This document shows positions 1-7,595 of a DNA stretch of 64,000 nucleotides, in pieces. Positions within the stretch are counted from its first letter, which is position 1; every line of letters begins with the position of its first letter. A program made the position numbers and the translations under genes. The stretch is from NCBI GenBank assembly GCA_016793095.1, contig JAEUJQ010000078.1, positions 62,001 through 126,000 on the forward strand, read 5' to 3'. The notes under the pieces were generated by a model. That model worked only from the letters and a program-made list of their open reading frames with translations. It was not told where the DNA came from and did not search any database. This DNA comes from Myxococcaceae bacterium. GTDB lineage: Bacteria; Myxococcota; Myxococcia; Myxococcales; Myxococcaceae.

Positions 1-465
1 GCCCTCTGCGCTGCCGCCAGCATCACCGCCGCCTGAGGCTCCACCCGCAGCTCCGCCACCCGAGGACCCGCCAGCGTCGCCGCCGCCCGCAACGCCTCCA
101 CCCGACGTGCCGCCAGCGACGCCACCGCCCGCGACGCCACCGCCCGAAGCGCCTCCCGCGACGCCACCGCCCGAAGCACCTCCCGCGACGCCGCCGCCCG
201 AAGCGCCTCCCGCGACGCCACCGCCCGAAGCACCTCCCGCGACGCCACCGCCCGAAGCACCTCCCGCGACGCCACCGCCCGAAGCACCTCCCGCGACGCC
301 ACCAGCCGCCGTGCCGCCGCCAGACGTGCCGCCGCCGCTCGTCGAGGCGCCGCCAGCCGCAGGACCGCCGCCAGCACCGGCGTCTTCAACCGTCGAGGGC
401 GCTCCGCAGGCCGCCAACACGACGAGGCCGACACACGTCACCACACACCGGAAGGGAGTTCGCAT
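1..465 (-). CDS. Gly/Ala/Ser-rich repeat lipoprotein (3' part outside window)
   Basis: The reading frame starts at an ATG at 465 and is open to the window edge, so 155 codons are visible and the C-terminus is missing. Residues 1-20 form a lipoprotein signal (MRTPF at the start, lipobox LAAC with Cys20). The mature part becomes a low-complexity array of GVAGGASGG units encoded by near-identical 27-bp DNA repeats. Such Gly-rich linkers are common in secreted myxobacterial lipoproteins, usually as spacers before a folded domain, which here would lie beyond the edge. It follows the next lipoprotein gene by 47 bp on the same strand and is probably the last visible gene of the sigma-factor operon. 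No function can be assigned. Confidence 0.75.
   Translation of the reverse strand, partial: MRTPFRCVVTCVGLVVLAACGAPSTVEDAGAGGGPAAGGASTSGGGTSGGGTAAGGVAGGASGGGVAGGASGGGVAGGASGGGVAGGASGGGVAGGASGGGVAGGASGGGVAGGGVAGGTSGGGVAGGGDAGGSSGGGAAGGASGGGDAGGSAEG
141..300. repeat. 27-bp in-frame tandem repeats
   Basis: About six copies of a 27-bp unit (spacing of the gaagc core is 27 bp) differing at one or two bases. It encodes nine residues of the Gly-rich array of the lipoprotein on the minus strand. The period is a multiple of three, so copy number can change without frameshift. Confidence 0.85.
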
Positions 466-512
466 GTGCTGTATCCAGCGAGCGACTTCTTCGGATCACC
501 GTGCGTGAAGGC

Positions 513-1844
513 TCAGCGAAGGCAGCCCCGCCACGCCCCCACCGCAGCCTCGGGAATCACGACGTTATCGACGAGGCCCTCGAAGCAGGTCGGGGAGACC
601 GCCACGCCGTAGAAGAACGTGCCGCCCAGCGGCCCCTGGAACTCGACGCAGAAGTTCCGCTGGCCCGGCGCCTGGTCCCACACGCTGGGCACGCCGGCGT
701 CGTTAGCGACCCCGGCGTCGGCCTCGACCCACAGGGTCTCACCCGAGAGCGAGGGCGGAGTGCACTGCGAGTACGAGGTGAGCATGGTGCCGTAGCAGAC
801 GAGCGCGTCCATCACCCGCGGTGGAGCGAGGGGTACGGCCTGGGGGCCGATGGGGGTGAGGCCGACGACGACCCGGGCCGAGTCGTTCGCGCTGTTGCCA
901 TCGAGCGAGGTGGTGGTCGCGCTCGCAGTCAGGGCGCGCGCGCCGAGCGGAGTCATGGGCCAGGCCACCGTGATGGGCACGAGGTGGCGGGCTCCGACAT
1001 CGAGCAGGCCCGCGTCACAGGCGAGCTGGGTCGCGCTGACTGGCGCACAGCCGGGCGCGCTGATCAGGCTGACACCGGCCGGCAGGGTGACCAACGCGCC
1101 CACCGACGACGCGGAGCTTCCGCCGAGGTTTTCGAGAATGACGGTGCTGGTGGTCGAGGCGCCCTGCTCGATGCATCGCGGGCACGCCAGCGTCACCGAC
1201 ACGTCGGCCGGGCCGCCGTCACTCGCGAAGCCTCCGCCGGTCGAGCCGCCAGCGATGCCGCCTGACGCTCCACCGGAACTCCCGCCGCCAACGCCGCCCG
1301 ACGCGCCACCGGCGACACCGCCGCCGACGCCGCCAGACGCTCCGCCGGAACTCCCGCCGCCAGCGCCGCCCGACGCGCCACCGGCGACGCCGCCGCCGGA
1401 GGCTCCGCCGGAACTCCCGCCGCCAGCGCCGCCCGACGCGCCACCGGCGACACCGCCGCCAGAGGCCCCACCGGAACTCCCGCCCCCAACGCCGCCTGAC
1501 GCTCCGCCGGAACTCCCTCCGCCAACGCCGCCCGACGCTCCGCCGGAACTCCCGCCGCCAACGCCGCCCGACGCGCCTCCGCCAACGCCGCCCGACGCGC
1601 CTCCGGCGACGCCTCCAGAGGCTCCACCGGCGACACCGCCCCCGACGCCTCCCGCCGCACCGCCAGCGCGCGCCCCGCCACCCGCGAGTCCTCCAGCGCC
1701 ACCGCCATCGACACCATCGAGTACGCCCGCATCCCCAGCGCGCGGGTTCGCGCCAATCACGACGACCTCGGAGCAGGCGACCGCGAAGACGCCCAGCAAC
1801 CAGGCGCCGCGCAGCCCACCCTGCCTCGACGCGCCGGGCCTCAT
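513..1844 (-). CDS. Gly-rich repeat lipoprotein with a DUF11/CARDB-like domain
   Basis: About 443 residues from the ATG at 1844, 1 bp after the stop of the upstream gene; a GTG at 1859 would add five residues and overlap that gene. Residues 1-24 are a lipoprotein signal (GVFAVAC, Cys24). Residues about 50-210 are a degenerate array of GGSSGGASGG and GVAGGASGG units. About 215-330 resemble the DUF11/CARDB Ig-like fold (start PADVSVTLACPRC, NLGGSS and NGNSANDSA-like turns). The remaining 110 residues contain four cysteines and no domain I recognise. The likely role is as a surface-exposed lipoprotein with the folded domains held off the membrane by the Gly-rich spacer; this is inference. It lies in the sigma/anti-sigma operon. 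Confidence 0.8.
   Translation of the reverse strand: MRPGASRQGGLRGAWLLGVFAVACSEVVVIGANPRAGDAGVLDGVDGGGAGGLAGGGARAGGAAGGVGGGVAGGASGGVAGGASGGVGGGASGGVGGGSSGGASGGVGGGSSGGASGGVGGGSSGGASGGGVAGGASGGAGGGSSGGASGGGVAGGASGGAGGGSSGGASGGVGGGVAGGASGGVGGGSSGGASGGIAGGSTGGGFASDGGPADVSVTLACPRCIEQGASTTSTVILENLGGSSASSVGALVTLPAGVSLISAPGCAPVSATQLACDAGLLDVGARHLVPITVAWPMTPLGARALTASATTTSLDGNSANDSARVVVGLTPIGPQAVPLAPPRVMDALVCYGTMLTSYSQCTPPSLSGETLWVEADAGVANDAGVPSVWDQAPGQRNFCVEFQGPLGGTFFYGVAVSPTCFEGLVDNVVIPEAAVGAWRGCLR
1240..1690. repeat. Degenerate short tandem repeats in lipoprotein gene
   Basis: In-frame GC-rich repeats with variable units of roughly 27-45 bp that encode the GGxSGGASGG spacer of the minus-strand lipoprotein. 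The opposite strand is read as a Pro-rich frame but shows no other gene signals. Confidence 0.7.
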
Positions 1845-1845
1845 C

Positions 1846-2565
1846 TCAGGGAGCGACACCTTCGAGCAGGCGGTTCACCCGCTCGGCGAGTGGTCCTGCG
1901 CCGTCACGGCCCGCCAGCTTCGCCCCCAGCGCCTTCGCCTCATCGCGCCGACCCGCGTGCACGAGGGCCTCGAGGCGCAACAGCTCGGCCTCGGTCGCCA
2001 GCGAGCCGCGGGGAAACTGCCGGCGGTGGCGCTCCAACACGACGAGCGCCCGTTGCGGCGCACCCACCACGTCGCGTCTGGCTTCATCGAGCAGCGCCAG
2101 CTCGCGGGCGAGCTCGTCCTCCGGCTCGGGCGCTGGCGCCCGGGGGACCGGCCGGGGCGGCTTCACGACCGTCTCTGCCGGTGGCGCGCGAGGTGGCTCC
2201 GCTGGCACCGGCTCGCTCGGCTCGACACCCAGGTTCACTCCCGGCGGCGGCTCGACCGGCGCGGACGGCGCGGGCGGTGGCAGGGCAAGGGGCCGCTCCA
2301 CCGGCTCGTCGTGGACCGCGGGCGGCGAGGGGACGTCGGCTGGCGGCGTCGACAGCACCCGCACCCCGACGACGCCGGCGACCATCACCGAGAGCAGACC
2401 GACCCACCACGTCCACCGCGAGGTCGCGCGAGCTCCGGCGCCGCCCTTCGGCGGATCGTTCAACAGCTCGTCCAGCGCCCGCGCCTTCGTGGCGTCCGTC
2501 GGGCGCTCGTCCTTCGCCGCCTCGAAGAGCTCGGCCTCTACCTTGTCGAGATCGCGCTCGCTCAT
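1846..2565 (-). CDS. Putative membrane anti-sigma factor
   Basis: 239 residues. The N-terminal 50 residues are charged and helical, and would face the cytoplasm; one membrane segment spans about 51-71 (WTWWVGLLSV onward). A Pro/Glu-rich stretch follows to about 150, and a helical, Arg/Ala-rich C-terminal part (about 155-239) resembles TPR-like helices. Its start ATG overlaps the stop of the upstream ECF sigma gene by 4 bp (ATGA), the arrangement expected for a sigma factor and its membrane-bound inhibitor. There is no zinc-finger anti-sigma motif (HxxxCxxC), so the assignment rests on context and topology. Regulated proteolysis may release the sigma factor, but nothing in the sequence shows this. 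Confidence 0.65.
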   Translation of the reverse strand: MSERDLDKVEAELFEAAKDERPTDATKARALDELLNDPPKGGAGARATSRWTWWVGLLSVMVAGVVGVRVLSTPPADVPSPPAVHDEPVERPLALPPPAPSAPVEPPPGVNLGVEPSEPVPAEPPRAPPAETVVKPPRPVPRAPAPEPEDELARELALLDEARRDVVGAPQRALVVLERHRRQFPRGSLATEAELLRLEALVHAGRRDEAKALGAKLAGRDGAGPLAERVNRLLEGVAP

Positions 2566-3131
2566 GGCAGCCTCCCGAGGTTCGCCAGCACCAGCTCGCG
2601 GAAGAGCTCGCGCGCGCGGCGGGTTCGCGAGGCCACCGTGCCTTCCGGAATGCCCAGGGCTTCGGCCGTCTCCCGCTTCGACAGGCCTTCGACTTCCTGC
2701 AGCACCAGCACCATGCGGAACGGCTCCTCGAGCTTGCCGAGCAGCTCGAACACCAGCCTTCGTTTCCGCGCGGCGTCGGTTCGTTCATCGAGCGCCTCGT
2801 CGCTCTCGACGTCCGGCAGCTCGCCCGGCAGGGCCTCGCGCACCTGCGACAGGCGGCGCGCCACCATCAACGCCGAGCCACAGAGGAAGCTGCGCTCCTT
2901 GCCCGGCTCGAGGTCGCCGAGGCGCTGCAGGGCCACCGCGAAGACCTCCTGCAGCCCGTCATCGGCCTGCGCCGGGGTCAGGTTCTGGCGGCGCAAGAGC
3001 CGCCACACGAGGTCGGCGTGCGCGTGGAACAGCGCGCGGAGCCTGCTCTTCTCGTCCTCGGACAGCCGGGCGCCCCTCGCCCGGGCGGACCGGGCCTCGG
3101 CATCGGCGAGCGTGGCGGCGAAGGACAGCAC
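2562..3131 (-). CDS. ECF-family RNA polymerase sigma factor
   Basis: 189 residues from a GTG start. Region 2 spans about 31-97 with the DDGLQEVFAVALQRL helix typical of core-polymerase and -10 recognition. Region 4 spans about 126-183, with a helix-turn-helix SKRETAEALGIPEGTVASRT for -35 recognition. Length and two-domain layout are normal for ECF sigma factors. It is coupled by a 4-bp overlap to the putative anti-sigma gene and preceded 34 bp upstream by a secreted barrel-like protein gene. The downstream genes are lipoproteins, so the unit probably controls an envelope function. The signal sensed is unknown. Confidence 0.9.
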   Translation of the reverse strand: MLSFAATLADAEARSARARGARLSEDEKSRLRALFHAHADLVWRLLRRQNLTPAQADDGLQEVFAVALQRLGDLEPGKERSFLCGSALMVARRLSQVREALPGELPDVESDEALDERTDAARKRRLVFELLGKLEEPFRMVLVLQEVEGLSKRETAEALGIPEGTVASRTRRARELFRELVLANLGRLP

Positions 3132-3165
3132 GTCGTGAATACCTCGAGCGCCTCAGTGAGATCGG

Positions 3166-4173
3166 TCAGAGCGTGTACGACACGAAGACCGCGGGGTGGA
3201 TGAAGAGCAGCGGCGTGACGAAGACCTCACCGTCTGGGGTGACGACGTAGGTGTCGCGGCGCAGGTTGAGCCCACCGTGCACCGCCACCCCCACCCGCAG
3301 GGAGCCGAACACCAGCCCCGCCCGCAGCGCCGGTCCGACCGGCAGAATCCACCGCCAGACGACGGCCGGCTCGATGGCGTCGAGGGCCGTCACCGAGAAG
3401 GCGAGCAGCATCGCGCAGAGCGTGGCCTCGCCGAAGAACGCTCCCAGCTCGAGGCCCGCGCCGCCTTCGAGCGAGGTGAGCAGATGAAACGGGTAGCGCG
3501 CGCGCCCGGTGGCGGCCTGCACCGTCGCCCCCGGACCGCCGCCCAGGGTGAGCCGGGCGACCAGCCGCCCACGCTCGAGCGAGACGCTGGCGTGCCCGCC
3601 CAGGTCGAGGAGCCCGCTGATGGCGGTGGTGCCGTGACCGCCCGCCGCCAGCCGCACCTTCCAGGAGGCCGGCGCAGGAGACGGCGCGGGCGGGGGAGCG
3701 AGGACCGTGGGCGGCGACTCCACCACCACGGGCGCCGGCTCGACGGCTCGCGGCGGGTCGGTGGGCACGACGATGGGCGGGCTGAGGAGCGGCTCCGTCG
3801 GCGTCGGCTGGAGGACCTCGGGCGGCAGGGGCGCCGTCTTCGCGTGGTCCGGGTCGATGAGCAGCGCGGCGATGAGGCTGAGCGCCTCGACCACCGATTC
3901 ACACCGGCGCCCCGAGACGTTGCGGCTCGTCGACCCGGAGGGCAGCCGCACCGAGATGACGCCGGCGTAGCGCTCGACCTGCCGCGTGATGACGACGTCG
4001 AGCCAGGCGGTCGGCGTCTCGCCCGCGCCCACCACCGCCACCTTGTCGGTCCGGAAGACGAGCGCCGCCGCGAACCCGGACGCTGCCGGGCACTCCCCGG
4101 GCGCGCTCCACTGCACGGCGGTCGGGCGCGGGGCCGGCGGGGCGGCGAGGAGCAACGACAGGAGCAGCGACAT
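3166..4173 (-). CDS. Secreted protein with beta-barrel-like C-terminal half
   Basis: 335 residues. A signal peptide occupies about 1-16 (MSLLLSLLLAAPPA). Residues about 20-110 form a compact domain with two cysteines; about 115-170 are Pro/Val-rich and look like a linker; about 172-335 alternate hydrophobic and polar residues with many Gly, as in small outer-membrane barrels. A domain of unknown function followed by a barrel next to ECF sigma genes is a pattern I associate with myxobacteria, but I cannot name the family. It is the first gene of the sigma-factor operon and is divergent from the rhodanese gene, whose start lies only 38 bp away, so the two share a promoter region. Confidence 0.7.
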   Translation of the reverse strand: MSLLLSLLLAAPPAPRPTAVQWSAPGECPAASGFAAALVFRTDKVAVVGAGETPTAWLDVVITRQVERYAGVISVRLPSGSTSRNVSGRRCESVVEALSLIAALLIDPDHAKTAPLPPEVLQPTPTEPLLSPPIVVPTDPPRAVEPAPVVVESPPTVLAPPPAPSPAPASWKVRLAAGGHGTTAISGLLDLGGHASVSLERGRLVARLTLGGGPGATVQAATGRARYPFHLLTSLEGGAGLELGAFFGEATLCAMLLAFSVTALDAIEPAVVWRWILPVGPALRAGLVFGSLRVGVAVHGGLNLRRDTYVVTPDGEVFVTPLLFIHPAVFVSYTL

Positions 4174-4211
4174 CGTGCTGACGAAAGCACCCGCGCACGC
4201 GAGGTGGTACC

Positions 4212-4817
4212 TTGAAACATCCCATGCGCTCTGTCCGACTCGCGGCGCTCCTCGCCCTCGCCCCGGCCATGGCGCTCAGCCAACCTGCACCTGCCGCTCC
4301 GAAAGCGAACGCCCCCATGACCTACCCGAAGGCGATGGTCGACTTCGAGGCCTTCAAGACCCTCGTCGCCGAGGTCGAGCAGCACCGCGCGAAGCGGCTC
4401 ATCGACCTCGACACGTTCCTCAAGCTGAGCAGGCAACCGAAGACGGTCATCTTCGACTCGCGCTCGGACTTCCGCTTCGGGCGCAAGCACCTGAAGGGCG
4501 CCATTCACCTCGACTTCACCGACTTCACCCAGGACAACCTGGCGAAGCTCATCCCCGACCCCAACACCACCATCCTCATCTACTGCAACAACAACTTCTC
4601 GGACGACCCGGTGGACTTCGCGACGAAGATGTTCGTGCCGCGCGCGCCGCCCGAGACGCAGATCCTCTCGAACCAGAAGCCCATCATGCTGGCGCTCAAC
4701 ATTCCGACGTTCATCAACCTGTATGGGTATGGCTATCGGAATGTGTACGAATTGAATGAGCTGGTGAGCGTCAATGACAAGCGCATTCAGTTCGAGGGCA
4801 CGGTGGTGAAGAAGTAG
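4212..4817 (+). CDS. Secreted rhodanese-like protein
   Basis: 201 residues from TTG at 4212, chosen because GAGGTGG at 4201-4207 gives good Shine-Dalgarno spacing; ATG at 4224 is the alternative. Residues 1-23 are a signal peptide ending near ALSQ. A rhodanese-like fold covers about 62-195: VIFDSR strand, then the active-site-type loop ILIYCNNNF with Cys125, which would carry a persulfide. The loop is longer and richer in Asn than in classic rhodaneses, and the usual CRxGxR motif is not present, so sulfurtransferase activity is uncertain. The gene ends 3 bp from the convergent ferritin-like gene. Confidence 0.8.
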   Translation: MKHPMRSVRLAALLALAPAMALSQPAPAAPKANAPMTYPKAMVDFEAFKTLVAEVEQHRAKRLIDLDTFLKLSRQPKTVIFDSRSDFRFGRKHLKGAIHLDFTDFTQDNLAKLIPDPNTTILIYCNNNFSDDPVDFATKMFVPRAPPETQILSNQKPIMLALNIPTFINLYGYGYRNVYELNELVSVNDKRIQFEGTVVKK

Positions 4818-4820
4818 CCC

Positions 4821-5954
4821 TCAGGCTGCGCGCGCCTGCACGCCGCCGAGGAGCCGCTGCACCCGGTCCCGCGTCGCGGCGAGGCGCACGTCCCAGAGGG
4901 CGGCCCAGCGCTCGTCGGGCAGGCGGCCGTGGCGGCGCAACACCGACGCGTCAGCCTTCGCCACCAGGCCCTGCTTCTCGGCGCTCACGGCCGTGGGGCG
5001 CGGGTAGCCCTCGAGGCGCTCCACCGCGCGCGCGAGGGCCGGCACCACCCGGGGCGCGTCCCGCTGGACCAGCCACTCGACGAGCGCCCACGAGAAGTCG
5101 GCGTGCGAGCGCTCCTCGCGGGCGATCTGCTCGAGCAGGCGCTTCGTCGCGGGCTCCTCGCAGACGGTCGCGCACTCGCCCGCTACGTCGGCGTTGAAGT
5201 CCTCGAGCTGGCAGCCGTCGCTCACGCTCTCGACGGCCAGCGTCACCAGCGGGTCGTCCTTCAGCTCGAGGGCGCCGAGGAGCAGGTCGGGCATCGGCTC
5301 CACCGTGAACGTGCGCCCGCCGTAGCCGGCCGCGAGCGCGAAGCAGCGCCGGGCGTGGTCAATCTCCTCCATCGCGGCGCGGTGGCTCCACGTCATCAGC
5401 TCCGCGGGCGCACCCACCGCCGCGAGCAGCCACGAGATGCGGGAGAACGCGGGCACCGACGCGTGCTCCTTCTGCGCGTCGTGCAGCCAGAGCGCCTCGA
5501 GCGCGCGACGGTCTGCCTCGGCGAGCGCACCAGCCTCTGGCCGGTCGCCGTCCGTCCAGTCGGCGCCCTCGCGCAGGTTCGGGTGCAGCTGGCGGCCTTT
5601 CACGCGCAGCGGCCGACCCCAGGCGCCACCCATCGAGCTGAGCGCGCTGAGGAACACGGCGCCGACCGCTCCCGCCGGCGCACCCAGGGCGCTGAGGGAC
5701 CCGAAGATGATGGGGCCGAGTCCTCCCTGCCCGTTCCGCCTGCGCTCGATGACCCCGGCGACCACGGCGACGACCCCGAAGACGAACTGCAGGCCCGCCA
5801 GCATCAGGAACAGCACCAGCCACGTGTCCAGCTCGGACCGCGGGCCGTCGAGCATCAGGTAGAAGACGACGCAGTTGAGCGGCACCACGAGCAACGACAG
5901 CGCGACGGCGATGAGCGCGAACGGTGCGGGACGAGCTTCGGTGGGAGCGGTCAT
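4821..5954 (-). CDS. Membrane-anchored ferritin-like di-iron protein
   Basis: 377 residues from ATG at 5954. Three membrane helices lie at about 11-34, 44-69 and 80-104; a soluble all-helical domain follows. It carries a full set of ferritin-like ligands: Glu163 (KEHASVPAF), Glu197 and His200 (EEIDH), Glu242 (VESVSDG), Glu281 and His284 (EERSH), that is two ExxH motifs plus two Glu. This pattern is that of ferritin-like di-iron proteins. Possible roles are iron oxidation, peroxide reduction or hydroxylation of a membrane-near substrate; the sequence does not decide. An in-frame extension upstream of 5954 exists but has no coding character and overlaps the divergent RDD gene. Confidence 0.8.
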   Translation of the reverse strand: MTAPTEARPAPFALIAVALSLLVVPLNCVVFYLMLDGPRSELDTWLVLFLMLAGLQFVFGVVAVVAGVIERRRNGQGGLGPIIFGSLSALGAPAGAVGAVFLSALSSMGGAWGRPLRVKGRQLHPNLREGADWTDGDRPEAGALAEADRRALEALWLHDAQKEHASVPAFSRISWLLAAVGAPAELMTWSHRAAMEEIDHARRCFALAAGYGGRTFTVEPMPDLLLGALELKDDPLVTLAVESVSDGCQLEDFNADVAGECATVCEEPATKRLLEQIAREERSHADFSWALVEWLVQRDAPRVVPALARAVERLEGYPRPTAVSAEKQGLVAKADASVLRRHGRLPDERWAALWDVRLAATRDRVQRLLGGVQARAA

Positions 5955-6048
5955 GGGCGTGGAGCCTGCCACGGCGCGGCGCCCCTCCGACACCAACACC
6001 CGTCCGACACTCGTTGACGGGCTGACGCGCCAGGGCTGAGGTGCAGCC

Positions 6049-7368
6049 ATGGCCCTGGCCTCGACGATGACGCTCGCGCCGCTCGGCAAGCGCATGCTGG
6101 CGGGGCTCATCGACGTCGCCGCGCTGGCGCTGCTGTCCTTCCTCGCGTTCCTGCTGCCGATGGCGCTGCTCGGCGTCGTCCTCCCCATGTGGGGCGTGCT
6201 CGCGGTGATGCTGGGGTGGTCCGTGGTGCCGCTCGCCTTCCTGCAGAAGACGGTGGGCATGAAGGTCATGGGGCTCGAGCTCGCGCGCGAAGACGGGCAC
6301 CCGGTGGACCTCGCCAACGTGCTCTTCCGCGAGCTCCTGGGCCGCGGCCTCTTCCCTGCGGCCTACCTGCTCACCGTCTTCTTCGGCTTCGTCGCGCAGG
6401 CGCTGGGGCTGGTGGCCTTCGTCGTGCCGACCGGCGTCGGCCTCGTCATGTTGTTCGCATGCTCCATCGCCTTCGTCGGCGCGCTGGCGGCCAGCCTCAT
6501 CGCGCTGGGGCGCCCCGACGGCCGGGGCCTCGCGGACCTGATGACGCGCTCGTACGTGGTGCTCGCGCCGGCCCGCCGCCTCCCTGACGACCCCGACGAG
6601 CTCGCCGAGCTGCGCGCGCGCCGGAAGACGGTCGTCACCCGCATCATCGTCTTCGACCTCGTGCTCGCGCTCGGTGTCCCCGCGACGCCGTGGCTCCTCA
6701 CCCGCCGCACGGGCGAGTCGCCGCGCACACGCACGGAGCGCATCAAGCGCAAGGGCCTCGAGAAGAAGTTCGCCGCCGACCCCGCGAACGAACAGCTCGC
6801 CGGCGAGCTGGTGGACGCGCTCGAGCGCGCAGGGCTCGCGGACGAGGCGAAGCAGGTCATCGAGCGTCACCGCCGGGCGCTGGAAGCCCGCGAGTCCGAC
6901 CGCGAGAAGCTGCTGCGAGAGCGCCTCGCGAAGGCGCCCGACGACGAGCGCACCGCCTCGCTCCTCATCGAGCTGCTCGAGGACCAGGGCCGCCTCGATG
7001 ACGCCATCGTCGTCTACCGGGGGTGGCTGGGCCCCGCTCCGCCGCCCTCACGCCGCGCGGGCTTCGGGCACTGGCTGGGCGTGCGTGGGCGCGAGGTCGA
7101 GGCCATCTCCGAGCTGGAGCGCGCGTTGCGTGAGGACCCGCTCGTGCCGATGGGGCACACCATGCTCGGCATCGTGCTCTCGCGTCAGCAGCGGCACGTC
7201 GAGGCCCGCGCCGAGCTCTTCTTCGCGCTCGCGCTCGACCCCGAAGACGAAGACGCCCGCGACGCCTTCGACGAGGTGACGGCGGCCGTGGGGGCGCTGT
7301 CGCCCGAGCAGGAGGCCGCGCTGCGCCTCACCGTGGAGCGCTGGCAGGCCGACGCCGGCGCGCCGTGA
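6049..7368 (+). CDS. RDD-family membrane protein fused to TPR repeats
   Basis: 439 residues. Residues about 9-175 are an RDD domain: RMLAGLIDVAALAL at the first helix carries the conserved Arg and Asp, several hydrophobic helices follow, and GRPDGRGLADLMTRSYVV closes the domain. A further membrane helix lies at about 186-205. Residues about 230-435 are helical with at least four TPR-like units. RDD proteins are thought to be transporters in some cases (Na+/H+ antiport has been reported), but most are uncharacterised. The TPR tail probably binds a partner in the cytoplasm. Its start is 94 bp from the divergent ferritin-like gene. Confidence 0.75.
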   Translation: MALASTMTLAPLGKRMLAGLIDVAALALLSFLAFLLPMALLGVVLPMWGVLAVMLGWSVVPLAFLQKTVGMKVMGLELAREDGHPVDLANVLFRELLGRGLFPAAYLLTVFFGFVAQALGLVAFVVPTGVGLVMLFACSIAFVGALAASLIALGRPDGRGLADLMTRSYVVLAPARRLPDDPDELAELRARRKTVVTRIIVFDLVLALGVPATPWLLTRRTGESPRTRTERIKRKGLEKKFAADPANEQLAGELVDALERAGLADEAKQVIERHRRALEARESDREKLLRERLAKAPDDERTASLLIELLEDQGRLDDAIVVYRGWLGPAPPPSRRAGFGHWLGVRGREVEAISELERALREDPLVPMGHTMLGIVLSRQQRHVEARAELFFALALDPEDEDARDAFDEVTAAVGALSPEQEAALRLTVERWQADAGAP

Positions 7369-7400
7369 GAGGCGCTCCGCTGCCTCGAAGCGTGTTCCGG

Positions 7401-7453
7401 CACACGACGGTCCGGCACGCGACGCACGCGCACACGACGGTCTGGAACGCGAC
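7401..7453. repeat. Short direct repeat pair in intergenic region
   Basis: CACACGACGGTCCGGCACGC at 7401 recurs with two changes at 7431 (spacing 30 bp). The 227-bp gap between the RDD and cyclase genes holds only this repeat; no gene or clear promoter is visible. Confidence 0.6.
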
Positions 7454-7595
7454 TGACACGCGACGCTCGACGCACGGACTGTCCCCAGGGCCCACGAGCA
7501 CCTCCCCGACGGTGGAGCCACTCCGTGAGGTCGCCGGCCGTCACCGGCGACGAGGTCGACGCAACGGGGCGCCGAGTCTGTAGAGTGCGCGCGCC

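Noticed and set aside
141-300. Possible CRISPR array (regular repeats)
   Set aside because: The repeats are directly adjacent with no spacers, and they encode an in-frame peptide array.
107-508. Pro-rich reading frame on the plus strand (PPATPPPEAPP repeats)
   Set aside because: It is the antisense of the Gly-rich lipoprotein repeats; GC-rich repeats create long open frames on both strands. The minus strand has a signal peptide and lipobox.
850-3138. 762-residue open frame on the plus strand
   Set aside because: Antisense shadow of the lipoprotein, anti-sigma and sigma genes, with no domain similarity; the minus-strand genes are clear.
7365-7583. 72-residue open frame
   Set aside because: Overlaps the RDD gene stop, covers a short repeat and has no protein-like features.
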